37,646 nt of DNA, taken from contig JAPZAV010000173.1 in assembly GCA_027460465.1 (NCBI GenBank), forward strand, positions 1 through 37,646, read 5' to 3'. Of the stretch, positions 1-7,611 are shown piece by piece (the stretch's first letter is position 1; each line of letters opens with the position of its first letter). Both the position numbers and the translations under genes were made by a program. Below the pieces are notes generated by a model, which was not told where the DNA came from, did not search any database, and saw only the letters and a program-made list of their open reading frames with translations. The stretch is from Candidatus Methanoperedens sp. GTDB lineage: Archaea; Halobacteriota; Methanosarcinia; Methanosarcinales; Methanoperedenaceae.

Positions 1-618
1 CGGGTGCATGCGGATGCGAAAGCGGCAGAATCCGCAAAAGCGGTGAATGCGAGGGCGTACACGGTGGGCCATCATATCGTTTTCGACCAGGGTTTCTATA
101 TGCCGGGCACGGCAGGTGGAGGCTATTTATTGGCTCATGAGCTGGCGCACGTGCTGCAGCAACGTCCTCAGATGACAGCGGATGCCTTACCGAACATTGT
201 GATAGGGGAGGATAGGCTGCAGCGGGTCCCACAGGCAGTGGTAGCGGCTGCTGTCGCCATTGCGGCTATAGCAGCCTGTGCTATCCCGTTCTATCTATAC
301 GCTATGAGCAACTATGGGCACAAAACAGACAAGTATCGTCACTGCTGGGTATCCTGCCAGATGAGCAAGACATGCTTCGCGCAACTGGCGGAACTGGCGG
401 GACTTACCAAGGAAATTCGAGACCGCGCAGTAGCAGCCTTCTGCGACATTTATCCTGGTTCCAGTATTTGTACGGGTGGGCATGGTGACTTTTTGGACAG
501 CCTTGGCGACTTAGCCGCCAACCAGGCCTGTATTCCCTGGGAGACTTTCTTTGTTGGCCCGCTTGCCAGGCTCTGGCGCCAGAGCTGCAAAGACTGCTGT
601 GATGCATCAGGACTTTAA
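1..618 (+). CDS. DUF4157 protein with Cys-rich C-terminal domain (5'-truncated)
   Basis: The frame is open from the first base, so the N-terminus lies outside the window. The visible part begins inside the DUF4157 core (VHADAKAAESAKAVNARAYT) and contains the metalloprotease-like HELAH motif near residue 45 of the visible protein, followed by VLQQ. A hydrophobic Ala/Ile/Val-rich stretch (about residues 76-100) may be a membrane helix. The last ~100 residues are Cys-rich (HCWVSC, CFAQL, CDIYP, SICTGGHGDF, ACIPWE, SCKDCC), a pattern I associate with C-terminal regions of some Rhs/DUF4157 proteins; this is from memory. DUF4157 proteins are known companions and cargo of eCIS particles, and the eCIS genes start 2.4 kb downstream. 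DUF4157 call firm; C-terminal role unknown. Confidence 0.85.
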   Translation, partial: RVHADAKAAESAKAVNARAYTVGHHIVFDQGFYMPGTAGGGYLLAHELAHVLQQRPQMTADALPNIVIGEDRLQRVPQAVVAAAVAIAAIAACAIPFYLYAMSNYGHKTDKYRHCWVSCQMSKTCFAQLAELAGLTKEIRDRAVAAFCDIYPGSSICTGGHGDFLDSLGDLAANQACIPWETFFVGPLARLWRQSCKDCCDASGL

Positions 619-629
619 TTCCTCTATCT

Positions 630-679
630 AAAAGACCCTGTGCTTCCAGTCCGCTGGCGGCAAACCAGAGCGGTCTTTT
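630..679 (+). terminator. Stem-loop with terminal T-run
   Basis: Perfect 8-bp inverted repeat AAAAGACC (630-637) and GGTCTTTT (672-679), enclosing a smaller CCAG/CTGG hairpin (646-657). It lies 12 bases after the stop of the first DUF4157 gene and its 3' arm ends in TTTT. The layout resembles an intrinsic terminator. If the host is an archaeon, the T-run may matter more than the stem. Confidence 0.45.
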
Positions 680-772
680 CGCGCCAACATCCCAGAACTG
701 AATACCTTTCCCTCTCCAAAGGCAGGAAAAACAGCACAACCAGACTCAGATATCAGTATTTTTAGAAAAAGT

Positions 773-789
773 TAGAAAATAATTTTCTA
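773..789. promoter_or_regulatory. Perfect 8+1+8 palindrome upstream of the DUF4157/OmpA gene
   Basis: TAGAAAAT-A-ATTTTCTA is a perfect inverted repeat with a single central base, ending 28 bases before the preferred start codon at 818. Its symmetry and AT-richness fit an operator for a dimeric regulator or a short RNA hairpin near the start codon. I see no second copy in front of the other DUF4157 genes, so a shared regulon is not supported. Confidence 0.3.
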
Positions 790-817
790 TAAGACAATGA
801 AAAGATCGCAGGTAATA

Positions 818-2461
818 ATGAACGAGAGAATCAGTATAGCGGATAAAAAACCTGAGGTCAAGAGCCAGAATTTGGCCCCTCAGATTCGAAGAAAGACTGA
901 ATCCTTTCAGTCAATGAATTCTGCTGTTGAGCGCATCCTGTTCCTTCAGAGAACCATTGGAAATCAGGCAGTTGCGAGGCTCATAAAATCCGGGACTTTA
1001 AAGGCTAAACTCAGTATCGGCCAGCCCGGGGATATCTATGAACAGGAAGCTGACAGGGTGGCAGAGCAGGTAATGAGGATGCCTGATGTTCCCAAGGGAA
1101 AAGATACCAGAGTACAGCGAAAATGTCCAAAGTGCCTGAAGGGGCTGACCGGATTGATGGGGAAGGATAAAAAAGATGAGAAACTGCAGGCAAAGGAAAC
1201 TCCTGGCCAGATACCTGAAGTAACACCGCAGATAGAAACAAGTATCGATGCGCTGAAAGGCGGCGGCCAGCCCCTTCCTGAATCCACGCGCGCATTCTTT
1301 GAGCCGCGCTTCGGTGCCGACTTCAGCAATGTGCGTGTGCACGAGGGCGGTCATGCAGGAGGACTTGCTGAAGCACTGCAGGCAAGGGCCTTCACCGCCG
1401 GAAGAGACATCGTATTCGGCAGCGGCCTGTACTCTCCCAGGACATCAGACGGCAGGATACTTCTCGCCCATGAGCTGACTCATGTGGTGCAACAGGGGGA
1501 TAGCCGAGTTTCTCCAGTAGTCCAGCGGGCTTGCGGAGATGCAGACATCGGCACGCAGTCCGGGTGCACGCCAGACATGAGCGAGCCTGTCGGCGATTTG
1601 GTCCTTTTCAAAGTTGGATGCGACGATTTCGCATCACCCGCTGAGCGCAGGAAGGTGGAGGACTTCTCCGACTCGATGACAGCGTCGGACCATGTAAACG
1701 TCCACGGGTTCGCGAGCGCAGACGGCAACGCAGCATTCAACGAGCAGCTCTCCTGTGCCCGTGCCATCAGGGCGTTGAGTTTGATCCAGAGCAGGGGGGT
1801 TCAGGCAAGTAAGATACGTCTCCTCAAGCATGGCCCGACACCGGGAGCTGCGAGGCAAAGGAGGAGCGTCGTTCTCGAGCGTACGCCCGGTGTCTCCCGG
1901 CTCGCGGTGCCTCAGCTCCATGCGATGGTCACAACGGGACCGACTGTCGGCATATGCGGAGAGTCGACCTTTATCATCCGTTGGAGCCTCTCGCGAAACT
2001 CCTCTACTAACGGTGGTTTTGTCATTCAGGATGTCACCTTCAGATGGAGCGTGAGGGACTGCAATGGCGCGGCCGTGCCGAATCCCGATCCGCGGACGAG
2101 CCCACTGCACTACTTCGAGGCATGGCGCGTTCCGCCCAACAGCACCTCGCCGAATGCGACCGCCTTCACAGTCGATACGGACAGGTTCTTCTGGCCTGGG
2201 AATGCCCCGTGGGCCGGAGGATGCACCTCCGGTGAGATGACCATCAGCGGCATTGCACGTTATCATAACAATCTTGCTGCCCTCCCGGCTCACATGGCAC
2301 CCTTTAATCCGAGCACGTTTGCGAACGACCTCCTTTCGAGCACGACCGATCCGAACCTTGGAGGGGATGTCTCCAGGAGCGTGAATCACAGACTTCGGCT
2401 CCGCTGGAGGTGCTGCCCATGCCAATCCAGCCCGACGGTTGTCGTGGATCACACGCCATGA
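818..2461 (+). CDS. DUF4157 protein with OmpA-like domain
   Basis: The frame is open from ATG 797, but I prefer ATG 818 (MNERISIADKKPE) because all paralogues in the window begin M-x-ER followed by a K-[KE]-PE motif. From 818: leader with LQRTIGNQAVARLIKSG and PGDIYEQEADRVAEQVM (about residues 45-90), a CPKC motif, then the DUF4157 core with HELTH at 218-222. Residues ~253-355 resemble an OmpA-like peptidoglycan-binding domain (VHGFASADGN, then LSCARA and an RRSVV ending). The last ~200 residues (starting near ICGESTFIIRWS) are unrecognised but faintly resemble the C-terminus of the 32419 protein. The C-terminal half is visibly richer in G+C than the leader, as if the cargo domain was acquired separately. 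Probably an eCIS-linked cargo or envelope-targeting protein. Confidence 0.88.
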   Translation: MNERISIADKKPEVKSQNLAPQIRRKTESFQSMNSAVERILFLQRTIGNQAVARLIKSGTLKAKLSIGQPGDIYEQEADRVAEQVMRMPDVPKGKDTRVQRKCPKCLKGLTGLMGKDKKDEKLQAKETPGQIPEVTPQIETSIDALKGGGQPLPESTRAFFEPRFGADFSNVRVHEGGHAGGLAEALQARAFTAGRDIVFGSGLYSPRTSDGRILLAHELTHVVQQGDSRVSPVVQRACGDADIGTQSGCTPDMSEPVGDLVLFKVGCDDFASPAERRKVEDFSDSMTASDHVNVHGFASADGNAAFNEQLSCARAIRALSLIQSRGVQASKIRLLKHGPTPGAARQRRSVVLERTPGVSRLAVPQLHAMVTTGPTVGICGESTFIIRWSLSRNSSTNGGFVIQDVTFRWSVRDCNGAAVPNPDPRTSPLHYFEAWRVPPNSTSPNATAFTVDTDRFFWPGNAPWAGGCTSGEMTISGIARYHNNLAALPAHMAPFNPSTFANDLLSSTTDPNLGGDVSRSVNHRLRLRWRCCPCQSSPTVVVDHTP

Positions 2462-2541
2462 CCCCAAAAGTATGGCCGGATCGCGAGCGCGCTTGTATGG
2501 ATCATGTATTGCAGCAAAAATCGCGTATCGCTTCAGCGTGA

Positions 2542-2725
2542 AACCAGGAACATGGAACTCGAAATGATTCGGCGGCTCCTCATATCGTATACGAAGTATT
2601 GTGCTCTTCCGGCCAGCCGCTCGACCCGGAAGCCCGCGCCTTGTTCGAACGGCGTTTCGGTCACGATTTCAGCCAGGTGCATACAAATGAGAAGGCAGCG
2701 CAAGCAGTGAATGATCTGCCCTCTT
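2542..2725 (+). pseudogene. DUF4157 remnant
   Basis: An in-frame stretch after a TGA at 2539 reads SAAPHIVYEVLCSSGQPLD, then a FERRFGHDFSQVHTNEKAAQAVN-type DUF4157 opening, matching the intact core of the 30014 protein (PPIVHQVLRSPGQPLD). It has lost two residues at the usual VRVHT motif (SQVHTN instead of QVRVHTN). The rest of the core, including HExxH, is gone and the frame drifts into unrelated sequence. The leader is also missing. Just upstream (about 2497-2530) a fragment reading HVLQQ resembles the sequence after HELTH in other copies, possibly another scrap. A dead copy left by recombination. Confidence 0.75.
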
Positions 2726-3062
2726 GCCAAAAAATTTCCAATTCCAGCGGCCACATAATAAAATCATATCAACTTTCAACTTTCGAAACACATATATATG
2801 CGGGTGTACATTACAAATGTAGCAGTGGTTTCAAAATATTTAAGAGCGAGCAGTGGGGCGATGAAACTCTTACAAGATAGGGTACCTCTTATACCCCAGC
2901 TTGAGGTTGAGTCCAGAGACACGGTATGATAAAAATGCCTTTTGGGGACATTTGACAGGCATTAAAACTTACAAAAAAAATGTTCAAGCAATTCCCTGCA
3001 TTCCAAGGTTTGATACAAATTACCTGATAAAAGCATGATTTGATCCGGAGATCTAAATAAAT
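2726..3062. other. Intergenic leader before the eCIS operon
   Basis: No convincing gene. An ATATATAT tract at about 2792-2799 preceded by an A-rich CGAAACA could serve as an archaeal TATA/BRE region, but other AT-rich candidates (for example AAAATATTTAA near 2833) are equally plausible. A GGAG at 3048-3051 stands 11 bases before the first eCIS start codon at 3063. The operon promoter most likely lies here. Confidence 0.4.
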
Positions 3063-3635
3063 ATGTCAGACACAGCAATAGCAGATGTTGGAGACGCATT
3101 AATTACCATGTTAAGGGACAATATGGGAATCCCCCCTGCAACAATCATGCTCATTTCACCAGGGGAGATCGAAGCCAATGATAATGTCCGCTTATCTCTA
3201 TTCTTATATCAGGTGCGGGAAAATGCGCACCTGAGGAACCAGGAGATGCAGCAGATAGATCCCTCACATCTTAAATACCCTCCTCTTCCCCTGGAATTGT
3301 ATTACATGCTAACAGCCCATCCATCCACTGGAATACCTGATAGGACCGAGAGAACAAAAGAGGAGCATGGTATACTCGGAAAAGCAATGCAGATCCTGTA
3401 TGATAATACCATGCTTACAATTTCAGACTATGAACTTCGAATAACCCTGAATACCATGAGCCTTGATGACATGACCAAAATCTGGACCACGTTCCAGGGC
3501 AAATCCTTCAGACCTTCAGCTTGCTATCTAGTCACTCCTGTGAAGATAGATTCGATGCGTGAGATGAGCGTGAAGAGGGTGGAGAGGAAAGAAACAGAAA
3601 GCGGTTCGATGGTACCAGAGAGAGAGGAAGAATAA
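3063..3635 (+). CDS. DUF4255 protein, tail terminator/cap (Pvc16/Afp16-like)
   Basis: This 190-residue protein opens with SDTAIADVGDALITMLRDN and contains SPGEIEANDNVRLSLFLYQV and LELYYMLTAH, the hallmark blocks of the DUF4255 family, the N-terminal domain of the Pvc16/Afp16 proteins that cap and terminate eCIS tubes. It is the first gene of the operon, as in many non-Photorhabdus eCIS clusters, and ends one base before the next start codon. The charged C-terminal tail (VKRVERKETESG region) looks disordered. Expected role: stopping tube and sheath polymerisation at the distal end. Confidence 0.9.
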   Translation: MSDTAIADVGDALITMLRDNMGIPPATIMLISPGEIEANDNVRLSLFLYQVRENAHLRNQEMQQIDPSHLKYPPLPLELYYMLTAHPSTGIPDRTERTKEEHGILGKAMQILYDNTMLTISDYELRITLNTMSLDDMTKIWTTFQGKSFRPSACYLVTPVKIDSMREMSVKRVERKETESGSMVPEREEE

Positions 3636-3636
3636 T

Positions 3637-4437
3637 ATGGCTTTTAAATGGCCTCATATCACGGATAAATTTACCGCTTACGAGGGCGATAAATGGATCA
3701 CACACCTATCTGTGGCACTCTGGCTAGTTGATGATTATACCAAGAAAGAACCCATCAGCTTGACCAAGGTGAAGATAAAAGAAGGCAGTAAAGAAGCCTT
3801 CAGGAATTTGAGCGGATATCATATCTTTACTGATCTTGCTTCTGGTAACCATGAACTTAATATTGAATCGGGTTCATATTTTTCTGAAAAAAGACAGGTC
3901 GATACTTCCAGGATAAAAGATGTAACCCTGGAATTTGATGATAGCGGACCTCCAGATAAAGCTGTCAGTACCGAGCTTAAAGATGCATCAAAACTCGAAG
4001 CTGGTGATATCGTGGAATTTCACAATCCCAGAGGTGATATCGAACAGAGGAGAATCACAAACATTGTAAATGACAAAACGATTTTCTGGATTGAAAAGCT
4101 TAAATATTCCTTTAGTGCGCAAGGCAGTACAATTCGTGTCCTCAAGTATCTCATAGAAGAAATCCTTCTTAAACCCAAACCATCCTATCTTTTTCCAGAT
4201 CATGCTACTCTTGTAAGAGGATTGATCTACGATTCAGAGAATAAGCCGATAGGCAATGCAAAAGTGGAGGTGGAGAACGAGATAGAAACTGTATCTGATC
4301 ACAGTGGGGAATTTGTTCTTTACTTTACAAAAATCAATGGTCCCATTGAGATAAAAATAAATGAGGTTGCTCACCCGAATAAAATAAGTTTAGAGAAAGG
4401 GAAGACTGTGAGCCTGGGGAAAATCGTCATTACATAA
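3637..4437 (+). CDS. eCIS-linked protein with carboxypeptidase-regulatory-like domain
   Basis: 266 residues. The first ~85 residues form an apparent beta-rich domain (FKWPHITDKFTAYEGDKWI, then FTDLASGNHELNIESG). Residues ~110-170 resemble a small beta module of the 'position-dependent value with transition' type (LEAGDIVEF, RRITNIVNDKTIFW). The last ~75 residues (LVRGLIYDSENKPIGNAKVE, then DHSGEFVLYF) match carboxypeptidase-regulatory-like (CarboxypepD_reg) beta sandwiches. There is no signal peptide or enzyme motif. Position between the DUF4255 cap and the sheath argues for a structural or accessory particle component. Fold reading moderate, function unknown. Confidence 0.75.
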   Translation: MAFKWPHITDKFTAYEGDKWITHLSVALWLVDDYTKKEPISLTKVKIKEGSKEAFRNLSGYHIFTDLASGNHELNIESGSYFSEKRQVDTSRIKDVTLEFDDSGPPDKAVSTELKDASKLEAGDIVEFHNPRGDIEQRRITNIVNDKTIFWIEKLKYSFSAQGSTIRVLKYLIEEILLKPKPSYLFPDHATLVRGLIYDSENKPIGNAKVEVENEIETVSDHSGEFVLYFTKINGPIEIKINEVAHPNKISLEKGKTVSLGKIVIT

Positions 4438-4479
4438 TGAAAGTAACATGATAATAAACTTTAGAAACGGAGGTTTAGA

Positions 4480-4581
4480 ATGTTAGAAAATATGGAGGAA
4501 AAATTGAAAAGCAAAATAAATTGCAGAATAGAGATACGAGAATTAGATTTGAAAATACTTAGGAAGTGTATTAATATTTAG
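4480..4581 (+). CDS. Possible 33-residue small protein between cap and sheath genes
   Basis: ATG at 4480 is preceded by GGAGG at 4469-4473 with 6-base spacing, as good as any ribosome site in the operon. The 33-codon frame (MLENMEEKLKSK, ending KCINI) is charged and could be helical. The sequence matches nothing I recognise. Alternatively it is decayed sequence or a translated leader 32 bases before the sheath gene. Confidence 0.3.
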   Translation: MLENMEEKLKSKINCRIEIRELDLKILRKCINI

Positions 4582-4613
4582 AATCAAAGATATATTTACA
4601 AGGAGGAACTAAT

Positions 4614-6527
4614 ATGCCAGAATATCTATCTCCAGGAGTGTATATAGAAGAGTTTGAGATCGGTAGTAGACCCATCGAAGGTGTATCAACCAGCACGGCT
4701 GGTTTTTTGGGGCCAGCAGCAAGAGGACAAACCACAGTGCGATTAGTAACCAGTTGGCTTGAATACCAGCGCCGATTTGGAAGTTATTTCGGTGCTGACA
4801 AATACCTTCCTTATGCAGTGCAAGGGTTTTTTGAGAATAATGGTCAACGATGTTATATTGGTCGAGTTGTGAAGAAAGGTGCCACTTTGGCTGAAATGAA
4901 ATTAAAGGCAGGAAATAATAATGCTCTGACCATGGAGGCGGTCGGTGAGGGAAGTTGGGGCAACAAAATTGAAATAAAAGTCGCTGAAGGGACAGATAGC
5001 GGTTTAAGATTAAGGATCTTATACGCGGATGAAATGATGGAAGAGATATTTGATAATATATCTGTTGAAGATTCTTCACCTGACTATTACGAAAAAAAGG
5101 TAAATCCAATATCAAATTTTATTAGATTGGTCAAAAAAGACGACGATCTGGGAGTCAAACCTGATATTGGGCATACTGGCACAGCTCAAGCAGGAGCTGC
5201 TGGTACTATCACTCTGGTCACTACTGCATCTACGGCAGATGATACCTATAATGGTATGGGGATTGAGTTAATTGATGGAACCGGAAAAGGTCAGAAGCGC
5301 ATGATCACTGATTATGCTGGAGCGACCAGAGTGGCAACAGTAGACTCAAATTGGGAAACTAATCCTGATATCACTACCAAGTATGAACTGTATTGGATTC
5401 TTAAAGGTGGAATGGATTCATTACAGCGCACTGGCACTGCTCAGGCAGGAGGTGCAAATACGATCACCCTTGCAAATGCGGCATCTGATAAAGATGATTT
5501 TTACAAAGATTGGCAAATTGAAATCACTTCAGGGACAGGAGCTGGCCAGATTGGTATGATTACCGATTATGTTGGAGCCACGCGCGAGGCAACAGTGAGC
5601 CCGGTCTGGGCAACTGAGCCTGATAATACCTCAGTTTATCGATTGACTGAGCCTACGAAATTAGTATTAGCAGACTATTTGCGGGACGATACCAACCAGC
5701 CAGGAAAACGAAAAGGTCTGGAAGGCTTTAAAGAGGTTGATGAAATTTCCATTGTCTATTCACCTAACTGCCAGGATGTTGAAGGATTGGGTGGGGCTTT
5801 GATTTCACATTGTGAACAGCTTAAGGACCGATTCGCAATCATTGATGCATTACAGGGTTCCGTCTCATTAGATCCGCGGAGCGAGCGTGAAACACAATAT
5901 GCGGCCTTCTACTACCCCTGGATCCAAATTGTCGATCCTCCATCTGGATCGTTGAAGCTGATACCGCCCGGCGGCTATGTTGCAGGGATTTACGCACGCA
6001 GCGATGTGGAAAGAGGAGTCCATAAGGCTCCAGCCAATGAAGTTGTGCGCGGGGCCAAAACACTGGAATTCCTGATTACAAAAGGTGAGCAGGATATTTT
6101 GAATCCAAAAGGTGTTAATGTTATCAGGTACTTCCCTGGAAGAGGATTTCTGGTATGGGGTGCTCGTACTCTATCCAGCAACACGCTCTGGAAATACATC
6201 AACGTCCGCCGCCTTTTCATTTATATCGAAGAATCTATTGAAGAAGGAACACAGTGGGTTGTGTTCGAACCAAACAATGAAAAACTCTGGGGAAGGGTGA
6301 GGGCAACAATAACCGAATTCCTTACCCGGGTCTGGAGGGATGGTGCGCTAATGGGAACAAAGGCTGAAGAGGCGTTCTTCGTCAAATGCGACAGGACTAC
6401 AATGACCCAGGATGATATTGATAACGGAAGACTGATATGCGTTATCGGCATTGCACCGGTCAAGCCAGCCGAATTCGTAATATTCCGCATAGCTCAGTGG
6501 GCTGGAGGGTCTTCAGCCACCGAGTAG
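4614..6527 (+). CDS. Contractile tail sheath protein (with two inserted repeats)
   Basis: 637 residues. The N-terminus (YLSPGVYIEEFEIGSRPIEG, TAGFLGPA) and C-terminus (INVRRLFIYIEESIEEGTQW, FVKCDRTTMTQDDIDNGRL) are classic phage-tail-sheath family blocks. Start supported by AGGAGG at 4601-4606. Between the domains, residues ~186-264 and ~271-346 are a tandem pair of ~75-residue repeats (each with TGTAQAG, a MITDY-GATR-ATV block and a terminal Y). A related unit occurs in the 23061 protein. In phage structural proteins such modules often sit on the outer surface, so these probably decorate the sheath exterior. Only one sheath gene is visible, whereas Afp/PVC have two or three. Confidence 0.95.
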   Translation: MPEYLSPGVYIEEFEIGSRPIEGVSTSTAGFLGPAARGQTTVRLVTSWLEYQRRFGSYFGADKYLPYAVQGFFENNGQRCYIGRVVKKGATLAEMKLKAGNNNALTMEAVGEGSWGNKIEIKVAEGTDSGLRLRILYADEMMEEIFDNISVEDSSPDYYEKKVNPISNFIRLVKKDDDLGVKPDIGHTGTAQAGAAGTITLVTTASTADDTYNGMGIELIDGTGKGQKRMITDYAGATRVATVDSNWETNPDITTKYELYWILKGGMDSLQRTGTAQAGGANTITLANAASDKDDFYKDWQIEITSGTGAGQIGMITDYVGATREATVSPVWATEPDNTSVYRLTEPTKLVLADYLRDDTNQPGKRKGLEGFKEVDEISIVYSPNCQDVEGLGGALISHCEQLKDRFAIIDALQGSVSLDPRSERETQYAAFYYPWIQIVDPPSGSLKLIPPGGYVAGIYARSDVERGVHKAPANEVVRGAKTLEFLITKGEQDILNPKGVNVIRYFPGRGFLVWGARTLSSNTLWKYINVRRLFIYIEESIEEGTQWVVFEPNNEKLWGRVRATITEFLTRVWRDGALMGTKAEEAFFVKCDRTTMTQDDIDNGRLICVIGIAPVKPAEFVIFRIAQWAGGSSATE

Positions 6528-6589
6528 ATGATGATATATAAAGAAATAAATGTTTAATAAAATATAACAAATATAAAAGGAGGATTAAA

Positions 6590-7033
6590 ATGGCAACAGG
6601 AGATAGAAATGATCCGTACAGGCAGTTCAGGTTCAGGGTTGAGGTAGATGGGATCACCCAGGCAGGGTTCAGTGAAGTTAGTTTTGCAGACACAACCACC
6701 GACCCTGTGGAGTACAGAGAGGGAAATGAGCCGCCGATGTTCCGCAAACTGTCAGGATTGACTAAATACGGGAATATCAGTCTTAAATGGGGCATCACTG
6801 ACTCAATGGATCTTTATGAATGGAGACAGCGGGTTATCGATGCTGGTGCAGAAAAAGAAAGGAAGAATATGTCGATCATTTTGATCGATGAAGCCGGGGC
6901 AGATAAATCCCGCTGGGATATTGTCCAGGCATGGCCCAGCAAATATGACCCGCCAGATTTCAGCGGTAAGGGAAATGAGGTTGCAATTGAGACCCTGGAA
7001 ATTGTCCACGAAGGTTTTAAGAGGGTTAAGTAG
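6590..7033 (+). CDS. Tail tube protein 1 (T4 gp19-like, Afp1-like)
   Basis: 147 residues with the typical eCIS inner-tube signature: YRQFRFRVEVDGITQAGFSE near the N-terminus, PVEYREGNEPPMFRKLSGLTKY, LKWGITDSMDLYEWR and SIILIDEAG. It is immediately preceded by AAGGAGG with 6-8 base spacing and follows the sheath gene by 62 AT-rich bases. It forms the stacked hexameric rings through which cargo passes. A second tube paralogue lies at 7612. Confidence 0.95.
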   Translation: MATGDRNDPYRQFRFRVEVDGITQAGFSEVSFADTTTDPVEYREGNEPPMFRKLSGLTKYGNISLKWGITDSMDLYEWRQRVIDAGAEKERKNMSIILIDEAGADKSRWDIVQAWPSKYDPPDFSGKGNEVAIETLEIVHEGFKRVK

Positions 7034-7043
7034 GTAGAATATT

Positions 7044-7409
7044 ATGCCTTTCCAGACAGAATTTGAGTTCACTTTACCAAAAGGGTATGTGGATGAAGAT
7101 GGAAACCTTAACAAAAAAGGCATCATGCGACTTGCCACAGCGGCTGATGAAATTCTACCTATGAAAGATCCAAGAGTGCAATCAAATCCCGCCTATCTGA
7201 CAGTGATACTGTTTTCAAGGGTTATCACAAAGCTTGGAAATTTGCAATCCATTAATCCAAAAGTGATCGAGAATCTGTTTGCTTCAGACCTGTCTTACCT
7301 GCAGGAGTTCTATAGAAGGATCAATGAGAACGGCTCAAGCAAGATAAAGGCAACCTGTCCCAAGTGCGAACACGAGTTCGAAGCTGAGGCTGAGCCCATG
7401 GGGGAATAA
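7044..7409 (+). CDS. Small tail-assembly protein with CPKC motif
   Basis: 121 residues: FQTEFEFTLPKGYVDEDGNL, a helical middle (LYLTVILFSRVITKLG-like, VIENLFASDLSYLQEFYRR), then a half zinc-ribbon (ATCPKCEHEFEAEAEP). Small proteins of this type follow the tube gene in eCIS clusters and Mu-like phages and are usually annotated as tail-assembly proteins. The frame ends at TAA 7407-7409 directly after a run of five G (7400-7404). The next conserved domain continues without a start codon in the -1 frame, so this is probably the 0-frame part of a frameshifted pair, like lambda gpG/gpGT, which sit in the same position after the tube gene. Confidence 0.8.
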   Translation: MPFQTEFEFTLPKGYVDEDGNLNKKGIMRLATAADEILPMKDPRVQSNPAYLTVILFSRVITKLGNLQSINPKVIENLFASDLSYLQEFYRRINENGSSKIKATCPKCEHEFEAEAEPMGE

Positions 7410-7588
7410 TAAGCTACCCCCTCGACAGGCTGTACGAGGAGGTAGCCTTTATCGCATATCACTTCCACTGGTCTTTTGATGAGATCGTCAATATGGAACA
7501 CAGGGAAAGGCAGAGGTGGTGTGAGGAGATTTCCAGGATCAATCAGCGCATGAGCGGAGAGAAACAAAAGAACATCCTTGAAGTATAG
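7403..7588 (+). CDS. DUF6760-like domain in the -1 frame (probable frameshift extension)
   Basis: Read in the -1 frame relative to the preceding gene, this gives GIISYPLDRLYEEVAFIAYH followed by FHWSFDEIVNMEHRERQRW and about 20 more residues, ending at TAG 7586-7588. The YPLDRLYEEVAFIAYHFHW block is, to my recollection, the signature of the small DUF6760 family found in eCIS and related phage clusters. The -1 frame opens at 7394 after a TGA and has no ATG, GTG or TTG before the conserved block; the first ATG is halfway through the domain. A -1 slip of GGG (7401-7403) onto GGG (7400-7402) joins it as PMGGIISYPLD, giving a fusion of about 181 residues. Frameshift is inference; the domain itself is clear. 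Confidence 0.7.
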   Translation, partial: GIISYPLDRLYEEVAFIAYHFHWSFDEIVNMEHRERQRWCEEISRINQRMSGEKQKNILEV

Positions 7589-7611
7589 CTTAATGGAATC
7601 ATAGACCAGAT

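Noticed and set aside
1634-2467. 277-codon open frame on the minus strand
   Set aside because: Antisense to the G+C-rich OmpA-like part of a well-supported gene; low-stop frames are expected there, and the translation has no recognisable domain.
6221-6490. Minus-strand frames overlapping the sheath and tube genes
   Set aside because: Shadows of strongly conserved plus-strand phage-tail families.
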